Of a DNA stretch of 64,000 nt, positions 23,472-33,000 are shown piece by piece (position 1 is the stretch's first letter; each line of letters begins with the position of its first letter). Source of the DNA: Bagarius yarrelli. Lineage: Eukaryota; Chordata; Actinopteri; Siluriformes; Sisoridae. The position numbers and the translations under genes are program-made. The notes beneath the pieces are model-generated. The model ran no database searches. It had not been told where the DNA came from and saw nothing but the letters and a program-made list of their open reading frames with translations. The stretch lies in NCBI GenBank assembly GCA_005784505.1, contig VCAZ01000130.1, forward strand, positions 124,057 to 188,056, written 5' to 3'.

Positions 23472-24035
23472 TTAATTCTCTTTTCTTTCTTGCTCTTCAG
23501 CCGCTAGTGTTTGTTTAAACAGTCTCTTTTTTTCTATATTTTCATTGACTTTCTTTCGTTTGATGAGTTTTTTTATTCTGTTTTCTTCTTTCTCTTTTAG
23601 TAATTCACTTTCTTCCCCTTTATAAGCAATGTCCAGTTTCTCCTTCAGGATTTTCCGCGCGAGGTTCCGGTTCAGCTCCACCGAGCGGGTCTGATGACAC
23701 TGCAGGAGGAAATCCGGGGATTTAGACTAAGGACGCGAATTTATTAGACATGATGAAGAAAAATTATAAAATACCTTCACAACTACACCAGTCGGAATAT
23801 GTTTTAAAACCACACAATTACTAGTTTTGTTAGTTGCTTGTCCACCTGGACCGGAGCCACGGACAAACTGTTCCAGCAGATCCTCTTCCTTTAATTCTGG
23901 CAGCATAAACCGGTTTTTCTTTCCTTTCACCTGAATGCTACGCCAGCCGACAGCTGGAGGGACATTAAACGGTTGAGATTCATTGGTGAATTTTATGCAG
24001 CACAAAAAACGCATAACAAAAGTCCTCGCTAACAT
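23472..24035 (-). CDS. MTRFR: Mitochondrial translation release factor in rescue (C12orf65)
   Basis: A peptidyl-tRNA hydrolase-like factor of the class I release factor family that rescues stalled mitochondrial ribosomes. Exon 1 is 24035-23775 and exon 2 is 23699-23472, with a GTAT donor and a CTGCAG acceptor, joining in frame at codon 87; the product is 162 residues, close to the human 166. Residues 1-35 form a basic, hydrophobic mitochondrial presequence. The catalytic loop GSGPGGQATNKTSNCVVLKH (about 60-79) carries the GGQ motif. The C-terminus (about 100-162) is a Lys/Glu-rich basic helix, the ribosome-binding tail of this family, which lacks the codon-recognition domain. The gene is convergent with ARL6IP4. 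A CTCF-like promoter motif lies 58-69 bases upstream of the ATG. Confidence 0.95.
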
Positions 24036-24047
24036 TTTTCCTGATCG

Positions 24048-24104
24048 CTTCTTCTTCTGGTTATACGACAGGTTTGCGATCTTACTTCACAGCGCCACCT
24101 ACTG
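24048..24104 (-). promoter_or_regulatory. CTCF-like/AAG promoter motif of MTRFR
   Basis: On the minus strand CAGTAGGTGGCGCTG (24104 leftwards) is followed about 35 bases later by CCAGAAGAAGAAGCG, ending just before the start codon at 24035. The core fits a CTCF-type site. The same layout is found upstream of RILPL2 and at 10362. Confidence 0.5.
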
Positions 24105-24223
24105 TAATAAGGTATGAAAATATTTTTTTTTACCTTACGAACGTATTTTACAGACAATTAAAAAAAAAAATACAAATTGTATTTGCAACTGCGTTTTCTA
24201 TATGCTTACACGCAACTGCATTT

Positions 24224-24225
<2 letters not shown>

Positions 24226-24292
<67 letters not shown>
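24226..24292. repeat. (TA)n microsatellite
   Basis: About 33 uninterrupted TA units, followed by an AC-rich stretch to 24316. It directly precedes the Tc1-like relic, whose family inserts at TA. Confidence 0.97.
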
Positions 24293-24297
<5 letters not shown>

Positions 24298-24316
24298 CAC
24301 ACACAACACACACACA

Positions 24317-25347
24317 CTGCTCAAAAAAATAAAGGGAACACTAAAATAACACATCCTGGATCTGAATGAATGAAATATTCTTATTAAATACTTTGTTCTT
24401 TACATAGTTGAATGTGCTGACAACAAAATCACACAAAAATTATCAATGAAAATTAAATTTATTAACCCATGGAGGTCTGGATTTGGAGTCACACTCAAAA
24501 TTGAAGTGGGAAAACACACTACAGGCTGATCCAACTTTGATGTAATGTCCTTAAAACAAGTCAAAATGAGGCTCAGTGTGTGGCCTCCACGTGCCTGTAT
24601 GACCTCCCCACAACGCCTGGGCATGTTCCTGATGAGGTGGTGGATGGTCTCCTGAGGGATCTCCTCCCAGACCTGGACTAAAGCATCCGCCAACAAGAGG
24701 TAGCCTCCTGGACAGTCTGTGGTGCAACGTGGCGTTGGTGGATGGAGCGAGACATGATGTCCCAGATGTGCTCAATTGGATTCAGGTCTGGGGAACGGGC
24801 TGGGCCAGTCCATAGCATCAATGCCTTCGTCTTGCAGGAACTGCTGACTGACACACTCCAGCCACATGAGGTCTAGCATTGTCTTGCATTAGGAGGAACC
24901 CAGGGGCAACCGCACCGGCATATGGTCTCACAAGGGGTCTGAGGATCTCATCTCGGTACATGATGGCAGTCAGGCTACCTCTGGCGAGCACATGGAGGGC
25001 TGTGCGGCCCTCCAAAGAAATGCCACCCCACACCATTACTGACCCACTGCCAAACCGGTCATGCTGGAGGATGTTGCAGGCAGCAGAACGTTCTCCACGG
25101 CGTCTCCAGACTCTGTCACGTCTGTCACATGTGCTCAGTGTGAACCTGCTTTCATCTGTGAAGAGCACAGGGCGCCAGTGGCGAATTTGCCAATCTCGGT
25201 GTTCTCTGGCAAATGCCAAACGTCCTGCACGGTGTTGGGCTGTAAGCACAACCCCCACCTGTGGACGTCGGGCCCTCATACCACCCTCATGGAGTCTGTT
25301 TCTGACTGTTTGAGCAGACACATGCACATTTGTGGCCTGCTGGAGGT
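24317..25347 (-). mobile_element. Tc1-like transposon, truncated and frameshifted
   Basis: The minus strand encodes the DDE domain of a Tc1 transposase: VLFTDESRF (first Asp, near 25150), GSGSVMVWGGIS, and LLMQDNARPHV (second Asp, near 24885). The final Glu segment is out of frame because of an apparent 4-bp duplication near 24845 and an extra base near 24797; an 11-bp insertion lies near 24690. The left end CTGCTCAAAAAAATAAAGGG is the terminal repeat. The 5' part of the gene, with the helix-turn-helix domain, and the other terminus are missing; the break is followed by an ATTT repeat at 25350-25376. Confidence 0.85.
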
Positions 25348-25431
25348 TATTTGTTTATTTATTTATTTATTTATTTCAACCATCGGTGGACTGGATTAAC
25401 AAGTAAGCAACTAATTAATGACATTTTTATA

Positions 25432-25435
<4 letters not shown>

Positions 25436-25486
<51 letters not shown>
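25436..25486. repeat. (TA)n microsatellite
   Basis: About 25 TA units, on the other side of the Tc1-like relic from the (TA)n at 24226. Confidence 0.97.
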
Positions 25487-25487
<1 letters not shown>

Positions 25488-25514
25488 CGTATTTTTTTGT
25501 ATTCATTAATCTTA

Positions 25515-26985
25515 GCCACAGTGGTCACAAGCCAGTGACTTCGGTGCCAGTCCCAAGCCTGGATAAATAGAGAGTGGTGTGTCAGGAAGGGCATCCGACG
25601 TAAAAAAACTTTGCCGATTCCAAATATGCGACTTTTCTGTCAAAATTTCATACAAGTTTGTTCAAGGCCCGGGTTAAGAACGGCCGCCACCAGCACCGTT
25701 GACCTACATGGTGCTGGCGGGGAAATTGGGCGCTACTGATGGTCAAAGGAGGAGAGGAGGAGGACAGAAAAAAGAGGAGGAAAGGGAAAGAGTGTAGGAC
25801 TGAGAATAGACACGCTGAGAGAAGTTAGGTAGATATATTGTGCATACAGGAGACCAGGTGAAAGGGTAGCAAAACTCGTCGTAGTATTGGATTGGAAGTT
25901 GAGTTTTTTTATTTTTTTAATCATGGTGTGTGGATAGGAAGAGAAATAGGGTAGGGATCCAGAAAGAGGAGTTTGTAAAGAATGTTCTGCAGGTGAAATA
26001 AGTGTCAGACAGGATGATGAGTCTGTGGTTTACAAATTGAAGGGCTGATGGTGAATGTTGAATGTTGTTAGTGGTTATGCCCCACAAGTAGGTTGTGATT
26101 TAGAAGAGAAAGAGAGGTTCTCACGTGAGTTAGCTGAGGTAATTGTGAGTATTTTCAGAGGAGAGAGTAGTGATAGGCGCAGACTTTCATGGGCATGTTT
26201 GGTGGGGGGTAACAGAGGAAGTGGTTGGGCAGGTTTGGAGTCAGGAAAAGAAACAGTGAAGGACAGATGAAAGCAGACTTTGCTAAAATAATGGAGATGG
26301 CTGTGGTTAATACTTTTTTTTTTTTTTTTGAAGAGAGAGGGAGCATTTAGAAGAGAGAGGAGTCTTGCTCAAGGACCCAACAGTGGTTGGCTTGCCGGTG
26401 GTGGGGCTTAAACCCAGGTTTTCTGGTCTTCAGATCAGCAACTCAGCACCTTAACTATTTGAGCCACCACTGCCCCTATGTAGACGAAGCGATCTGAAAA
26501 AGATTAGTGACTGTAAAGTTGTGATGGGAGAGAGTGTAGCCAGACAGCATAGAATGGTGTTGTGTGGAATAAAGATGTTGGTCTGGAAGAAGAAGAGATC
26601 AAAGGTAAAGAAGAAAAAGAAGCAAAACCAAGTGTGTGAAAACAAAAAAAGGAAGAACACTGTGAATAATTTAGACGGGTTGAAACAGGCTCTAGGCGGT
26701 CAGTTAGTGTTTCAAGATGAATGGCAAACTACAGCAGAAATTATCAGGGAGGCAGGAAGAAAGGTGCTAGGTGTGTCATATAAAAGGAGAAAAGGAGATA
26801 AGGAGACTTGGTGGTGGAATGAGGAGGTTCAGGATAGTAAACAGAGGAAGAGGTTAGCCAAGAAGAAGTGGGACATGGAAAAGGCTGAGGAAAGTAGGCA
26901 GAAATACCAGGATTTGCAGCACAGAGTGGTAGGAGGATGTTCGAAATGAAACTACCACGCAGAAGGCATAGAGAAAGACCCTCAC
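25515..26985 (+). mobile_element. RTE-clade LINE, copy B (5' portion)
   Basis: The 5' UTR (25515-25740, with GGAAGGGCATCCG) leads into an endonuclease with VVSGYAPQVGCDLEEKE (26060-26115), a later ESVARQHRMV segment (26525-26560), and the linker with RKVLGVS, DKETWWWNEEVQDS and RLAKKKWDMEKAEESRQKY (26755-26910). It matches copy A without the solo LTR. Frameshifts and a poly-T near 26313 break the frame. A SINE head lies inside at 26364-26476. The reverse-transcriptase half is absent. Confidence 0.8.
26364..26476 (-). mobile_element. SINE head fragment nested in RTE copy B
   Basis: Reverse copy of the tRNA-like head seen at 14287 (GGGGCAGTGGTGGCTCAAAT, GGTTTAAGCCCC). Only about 113 bp remain, without the LINE-like tail. 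Confidence 0.75.
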
Positions 26986-26989
26986 TCTG

Positions 26990-27580
26990 CTAGATTACAA
27001 TGTTAGATTACATTTGCAATTCTGCAAATGTGATCACACATTGAGTTTTATTTGATGCATTTCATTTAAATTTTGATTTGATACATTCCTATTAGATGTA
27101 TAATTTGTTTTGTACAATTTTTTTTTTTAAATAACGTCTGACACTTTTCATTTAAATATCCATCCTATAATATCTATGAATACAATATATCTTTATCCAT
27201 TTATTTATCATCATTATATGTTGTGTGTTATATTAAATATGTGTATACATATTTAATAGTAAATTTAAATGCATTTTGTTGTCTAACCTATTTTTGGTTT
27301 TATTTTGTTCTTTTCTGTTGTATAATGTTTTGTACTAATTACTTTGTGTATATTTTTAGACGTTAGATTTACTTTTGCCGCCAATGAGGTTGTGGGTGTT
27401 GTCCCTCCCTCTGCTAATGCGAATACGAGTGAAGGGGAGAGATGGTTGTGATTTGAACAGATTTATATGTGCTCTGTGTTATTGCAGAATATAAAAAATA
27501 AAAAAGGGATATTGAGGTCTTCCTTGTCAACATTGCTTCGTCATTAAAAATCCACACAACCAGAGTAGAACCGCTACATA
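26990..27580. other. Unassigned AT-rich stretch
   Basis: No recognisable coding sequence. The right part (27360-27580) has a less AT-rich block and polyadenylation-like AATAAA sequence near 27497, which could come from an LTR, but no partner copy or target duplication was seen. Confidence 0.25.
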
Positions 27581-27584
27581 AGCT

Positions 27585-28240
27585 GTTATGTACCATCCAT
27601 CTGTACTCTCCATCTGGTCCTCACACACCTGGACAAGAAAGACACATACATACGAATGCTGTTCATAGACCTTAGTTTAGCATTTAACACAATCATCCCT
27701 CAGCATCTGATCGAGAAGCTGAGTCTGCTGGGCCTGAACACCTCCATCTGAAACTGGATCCTGGACTTTCTGACGGGAAGACCTCAGTCAGTCCGGATTG
27801 GAAGCAGCATCTTCAGCACCACCACACTGAGCACTTGCTCAGTCCACTGCTGTTTACACTGCTGACTCATGACTGTGTAGCAATGCACAGCTCAAATCAC
27901 ATCGTCAAGTTCACAGATGACACGACCGTGGTGGGTCTCATCAGCAAGAATGACGAGTCAGCATTACTTGGCATTACTCATCATTTCTGTACAGAGTACT
28001 GTTCTGTTCTGTATTGTCTTTTTTGCACTGTCTTTTGTAATGTTTGTAATGTTAATTGCACAGTCTGTTCTGGTTGCACACGTTTGTCCTGCTTAGTAGC
28101 TCTTGTTGTTTGTTGTTGTGCAATTTTGTGTTTTTGTGTAGCACCATGGGGTCCTGGAGAAACGTTATTTTATTTCACTGTGTACTGCATCTGCTATAAA
28201 TGGTTGAAATGACAATAAAGCTTATTAAACCTTGAACCCG
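27585..28240 (+). mobile_element. CR1/Rex1-like LINE fragment
   Basis: Frames give HLDKKDTYIRMLFIDLSLAF, NTIIPQHLIEKLSLLGLN, WILDFLTGRPQSVRIG, then LLFTLLTHDCVAMHSSNHIV and KFTDDTTVVGLIS, the palm of a LINE reverse transcriptase including the region of the catalytic Asp pair (near 27910-27930). It then jumps to a 3' UTR from 28000 ending GGTTGAAATGACAATAAAGC, shared with the copy at 9307-9790. Internal deletion and stops mark it as dead. Confidence 0.7.
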
Positions 28241-28249
28241 CCTTGTTAT

Positions 28250-28895
28250 GTGTTAAAAAGTTAGGGAGGTTTAGTGTGTACTAGTGGACAATTATGTAAG
28301 TGCATTAGTAGGATGTCATGATATATAGTATCAAATGCAGCACTAAGATCCAGTAAATTTAATATATAGACAGCCTTGGTCCGAAGCTAAGAACAGGTCA
28401 ATTGTAATTTTAACGCAGTTTCTGCACTATGCTGGGGAAATTCTTCAAGGTTATTGTTTTTTCATGTTGGAAGGAGCATATTTGAGCAGACACAACTTTT
28501 TTTTTTAGTATTTTAGACATAAATGAAAGGTTACAAATCTGTAATTTAATAATTCATTTTGATCTAGATTCTGTATTTAAATCAGATGGCTTAATAAAAG
28601 GGACATGACCTAAATCTAGCAAGACATTAATATTGTTTAGAAAAGCCTATCCAGCTGTATGCATCACATCTTTTAGCAATTTAGTTGGGATTTGGTCTTA
28701 CAGACATGTTGTTTATTTGGCTGTTGTGATAAGTTTAAATAGCTCCTCCTGTCCTATACTTGTAAAGCATTGCAGCTTTAACTGTGGGCTTTAGGCAGGA
28801 CTGGCTCACAAGATGCTATCAAAGGTTGGACATTCACAATTCTACCATCTATTTTGCACATTTTTACAGATGCTTGAAAAAAAAAAACAGGTCAT
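28250..28895 (-). mobile_element. L2-like LINE reverse-transcriptase fragment
   Basis: Reading the minus strand from about 28715 to 28335 gives a frameshifted IPTKLLKDVMHTAG, NLSFMSKILKKKVVSAQI, then HSAETALK and LDLSAAFDTIYHDIL. These are finger and palm segments of an L2-type reverse transcriptase. Confidence 0.65.
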
Positions 28896-28932
28896 GTCGG
28901 CTCTGCATTTGTAATACCAAAGTTAAAAATAA

Positions 28933-29245
28933 ATGAGTTATAGTATATCAGATTGTTTATCAGTGTTTATTGAAGAAATGTTTGCAATAATCATGGCAAT
29001 AAGGTGGATACGTGAAGTTAAAGTATTCAAAGCAGTAGTATGTTCAGATTTAAGTTCAGCATTAATAAGTTTAAATGAGAACAAGTCAGAAACAAGGCAA
29101 GACATGATAAAAGATTATTCAAGAATTAAATACACTTAGGCAAAATAGTATAAAATCTCAGTTTCTGTGGGTACCTGCTCATATTGGGTTGAGAGGTAAT
29201 GAAGAGGCAGATACGTTGGTAAAAAAGGCCAAGGGAATACAAGGT
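28933..29245 (+). mobile_element. LINE ribonuclease H domain fragment
   Basis: Two frames with one shift give FIEEMFAIIMAIRWI, VVCSDLSSALISL, and QFLWVPAHIGLRGNEEAD followed by LVKKAK. This is the order of an RNase H domain with its acidic residues (Glu in the first, Asp in CSD, Asp in EEAD), of the kind at the end of I/Nimb-type LINEs. The rest of the element is missing. Confidence 0.6.
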
Positions 29246-29247
29246 GG

Positions 29248-29835
29248 TTGTTCTCCTTTTGGCTGTTTTCCCCCTGATGAACCCTTTCCTAATCCTGTCC
29301 AACCTCGTCACTCCCAAAGAAAACCTAAACATCTTCAGCTCTGCCACTTCCAGCTCTGGTCTCCCTACTGTCTTGTACACCTTTCACTTAATCATAGCTG
29401 ATATTCTCTGGTCACACATCACTCCTGACACGTTTTTCCACCCATTGCAACCTGCTATCCTGCTATTTCTCCTCCTATCCACACCTTGATAAAACAATTC
29501 GAGTCCCGATCCAATACTATGAGCCTTGCTACCCTTCCACTTGGTCTCTTGTACACACAATATGTCTACATTCCTTCTCTCCAGCATATCCACCAGCTCT
29601 CTACCTTTTCCTGTCATTGTCCCAACATTCAGCGTCCCTATTCTCAGTCCTACACTCTCACCTTTCTTCCTCTCTTTGTCTCTTCACGCGTCCTCCTGCT
29701 TTGACCAACAGTAGCCCAATTTCCACCGGCGCCGGTCGTTGTTAACCCGGGCCCAATCCGGTATGAAATTCTGACGAATGATTCGCATATTTAGATTTGG
29801 CCAAGTTTTATGTCGATTGCCCTTGCTGACACAAC
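29248..29835 (-). mobile_element. Internally deleted mini-RTE, copy C
   Basis: Both ends of the RTE family seem present: the 3' terminal TTCTCCTTTTGGCTGTT (29250) and the 5' UTR (29710-29835). Between them, minus-strand frames give MTGKGRELVDMLERRNVDIL and CVQETKWKGSKAH (endonuclease start, 29617-29520), which passes directly near 29465 into NGWKNVSGVMCDQRISAMIK, and LGVTRLDRIRKGFIRG (29310-29265) from the extreme C-terminus. Most of the protein is gone. Its 5' end lies about 18 bases from the RILPL2 promoter motif. Confidence 0.7.
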
Positions 29836-29852
29836 CCAAATAATGATCCAAA

Positions 29853-29925
29853 CAGTCCAGGTGGTGGCGGTAATGCTCCAAATAAGCTGGTTCCCAACCA
29901 CCATAAAACCAAAAGAGGAAAAATA
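29853..29925 (+). promoter_or_regulatory. CTCF-like/AAG promoter motif of RILPL2
   Basis: CAGTCCAGGTGGTGGCGG followed by TAATGC, then ACCAAAAGAGGAAAAAT about 35 bases on, in the same orientation as the gene and about 150 bases before the start codon. It is the weakest of the three copies in the window. A mini-RTE ends just upstream. Confidence 0.45.
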
Positions 29926-30006
29926 AATCGGTTGGATTACCTAATATCAATAGGTGTATCCTGTAATTTTGGTTTGTATTTAATTTGTAAACAGAACACG
30001 GGGAAT

Positions 30007-33000
30007 ATGGGAGATTTAGCGGACGGTTCAGTGGTTCCTGCATTTATGAAAAACCCGCTGGAACTCGGGGTTGAGGATGTTTACGACATTTCATATGTCA
30101 TTGGTAAAGATTTATTAAAAATAAACAGAGGCGGTCAAGAGGTCTCGGATTTACAATTTAAAATTGTCCGAGTGTTGGAAATGTTTGAAATGCTGGTGAG
30201 CAGCTTTAACTTGTCGCTGGAGGAACTGCGAATGGAGCGAGACAACCTTAAGGGACAGCTGGAGAGACTCGTCTCAGGGTCACACGGCAACTCAAACAAT
30301 GTGAGTGTCCCGGAGACCAGAATTTAAGATCATTTCCCAGTGATAAATACGAAAACACATTAAAAGTTTTTGACAAATACACATTACCTTAATGAGCCTT
30401 CTTTGAGCAGGTAATCGGTCCTGACATGTTGGTGGTGGATATGAAGGATCCGAACCGTCCACGTTTTACAATGCAGGAGTTAAAGGAGGTTCTACAGGAG
30501 AGAAACCAGCTTAAAGCGCAGTTACTAGTGACCCAAGAAGAGCTGCAACTCTATAAATGGTATGAAATGAAACCACCATGTGCTTTAAACCAATAGAATT
30601 AAAACATGTTTTGTATATCAGTGGTTCCCAAAAATTTCTACCAGGCCACCCTTGTGAGGAATAGAAAAAATGCAAGCCCCCAACACACACATACACAAAT
30701 AGATATACAGGCATAATGAGACTTTCAAAAAAATATTTAAAAAAAGTAAAGTATTTGAAACGTATGATATATATATATTTTTTTACTTTATCTTTATTAT
30801 AAATACATATGGTATAAATACAAATGTTTGTATATATCAATAAATTTAGAGTAGTTAGTGATTGTTAAGATGTGAAGAGACTTTCAATCAACAGAACAAA
30901 AAACATTTTTTGAACCATGTGAATTCACACAATTGGCTCCCAATGACCATCTCTGTACTTCTCCATCAGCTTTCTCAGAGCAAGGATTGCATCTATAGTG
31001 CTCTTTCTGGACATAAAGCCATACTGCTGGTCACGTAGTACCCTCCTTAACCTAGCTTCCACTACTCTTTCACATACCCTCATTGTATGACTCATCAACT
31101 TTATACCTCTGTAGTTGTTGCAACTCTGCACATCACCCTTGTTCTTAAAGATAGGCACCAGTACACTTTAGTATTACTAAAATCCTGTTGAACAAAACAG
31201 AACAAAAACATGAAATGAAATGAAACTCTGCTACAATGTAAAGTAGTGAATGTACAGCTTGTGTAACAGTGTAAATTTGCTGTCCCATCAAAAAAAACTC
31301 AACACAGCCATTAATGTCTGAACCCCTGGCAATAAAAGTGACTACACCCCTAATTGGAAATGTCCAAATTGGGTCCAAGTAGCCATTTTCCCTCCCTGTT
31401 GTCATAAAACTCGTTAGTGTTACCTGCTCCCCATTCACACATGAGACCTTGTGTGTGTTAAATTTGGTGTTATTGCTCTCACTCTCTCATACTGGTCAAT
31501 GGAAGTTCAGCATGGCACCTCATGGCAAAGAACCCTCTGAGGATCTGAAAAAAAGAATTGTTGCTCTATATAAAAAAGGCTACAAGAAGATTGCCAAGAC
31601 CCTAAAACTGAGCGGTAGCATGTTGGCCAAGACCATACAGCGATTTAACAGGACAGGTTGCACTCAGAACAGGCCTCGCCATGGTTGACCAAAGAATTTG
31701 AGTGCACGTGGTCAGCGTCATATCCAGAGGTTGTCTTTGGGAAATAGACGTATGAGTGCTGCCAACATTGCTGCAGACGTTGAAGGGGTGAGGGGTCAGT
31801 CTGTCAGTGCTCAGACCATACGTCGCACACTGCATCAAATTGGTCTGCATGGCTGTCTTCCCAGAAGGAAGCCTCTTCTAAAGATGATGCACAAGAAAGC
31901 CTGCAAACAGTTTGCTGAAGACAAGCAGGCTAAAGACAAGGATTACTGGGACCATGTCCTGTGGTCTGATGAGACCAAGATAAACTTGTTTGTTTTAGAT
32001 GGTGTCAAGCGTGTGTGGCGGAAACCAGGTGAGGAGTACAAAGACAAGTGTGTCTTTCCTACGGTCAGCATGGTGGTGGGAGTGTCATGGTCTGGGGCTG
32101 CATAAGTGCTGCCGGCACTGGGAAGCTACACTTCTTTGAGGGAACCATGAATGCCAACATGTACTGTGACATACTGAAGCAGAGCATGATCCCCTCCCTT
32201 CGGAGACTGGGCCGCAGGGCAGTATTCCAACATGATAACGACCCCAAACACACCTCCAAGACGACCACTGCCTTGCTAAAGAAGCTGAGGATAAAGGTGA
32301 TGGACTGGCCAAGCATGTCTCCAGACCTAAACCCTATTGAGCAGCTGTGGGGCATCCTCAAACGGAAAGTGGAGGAAAGCAAGGTCTCCAACATCCACCA
32401 GCTCCGTAATGTCGTCATGGAGGAGTGGAAGAGGATTCCATTGTCAACCTGTGAAGCTCTGGTGAACTACATGTCCAAGAGGGTTAAGGCAGTGCTGGAA
32501 AATAATGGTGGCCATACAAAATATTGACATTTTGTTGCCAGGGGTTTAGACATTAATGACTGTGTGTTGAGGTTTTTTAATGGGACAGCAAATTTACACT
32601 GTTACACAAGCTGTACATTCACTACTTTACATTGTAGCAAAGTTTCATTTCTTTAGTGTTTTCACATAGAAAGATATAATAAATATTTACAAGAAATGTA
32701 AGAGGTGTACTCACTTCTGTGACGTGCTCTAAATGTTTTTTCTGGTGCCCTTCAGCCTATGTAAGCCCATGCATTAAAGCGGCCCTGTGTATGGGTCATA
32801 AGCAACACAAAGAAACGCACATTCAAACACTGTGCAGTAACGATGGACGCTGAATTCAGATAACAGATATTTTTAACTCATATTTTAGTCATTTTTCTCT
32901 TACAAAAAATCCAGTGCATCCGTTTAATTTAGATCAGTGATTTAGCCGGTTTAGTCTATTTAGGAAGCCTATTTAACTGTTTAAATAGAAATAAGTCTAT

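Noticed and set aside
24074..24354. Open frames of alternating Tyr/Ile on both strands
   Set aside because: They are translations of the (TA)n microsatellite.
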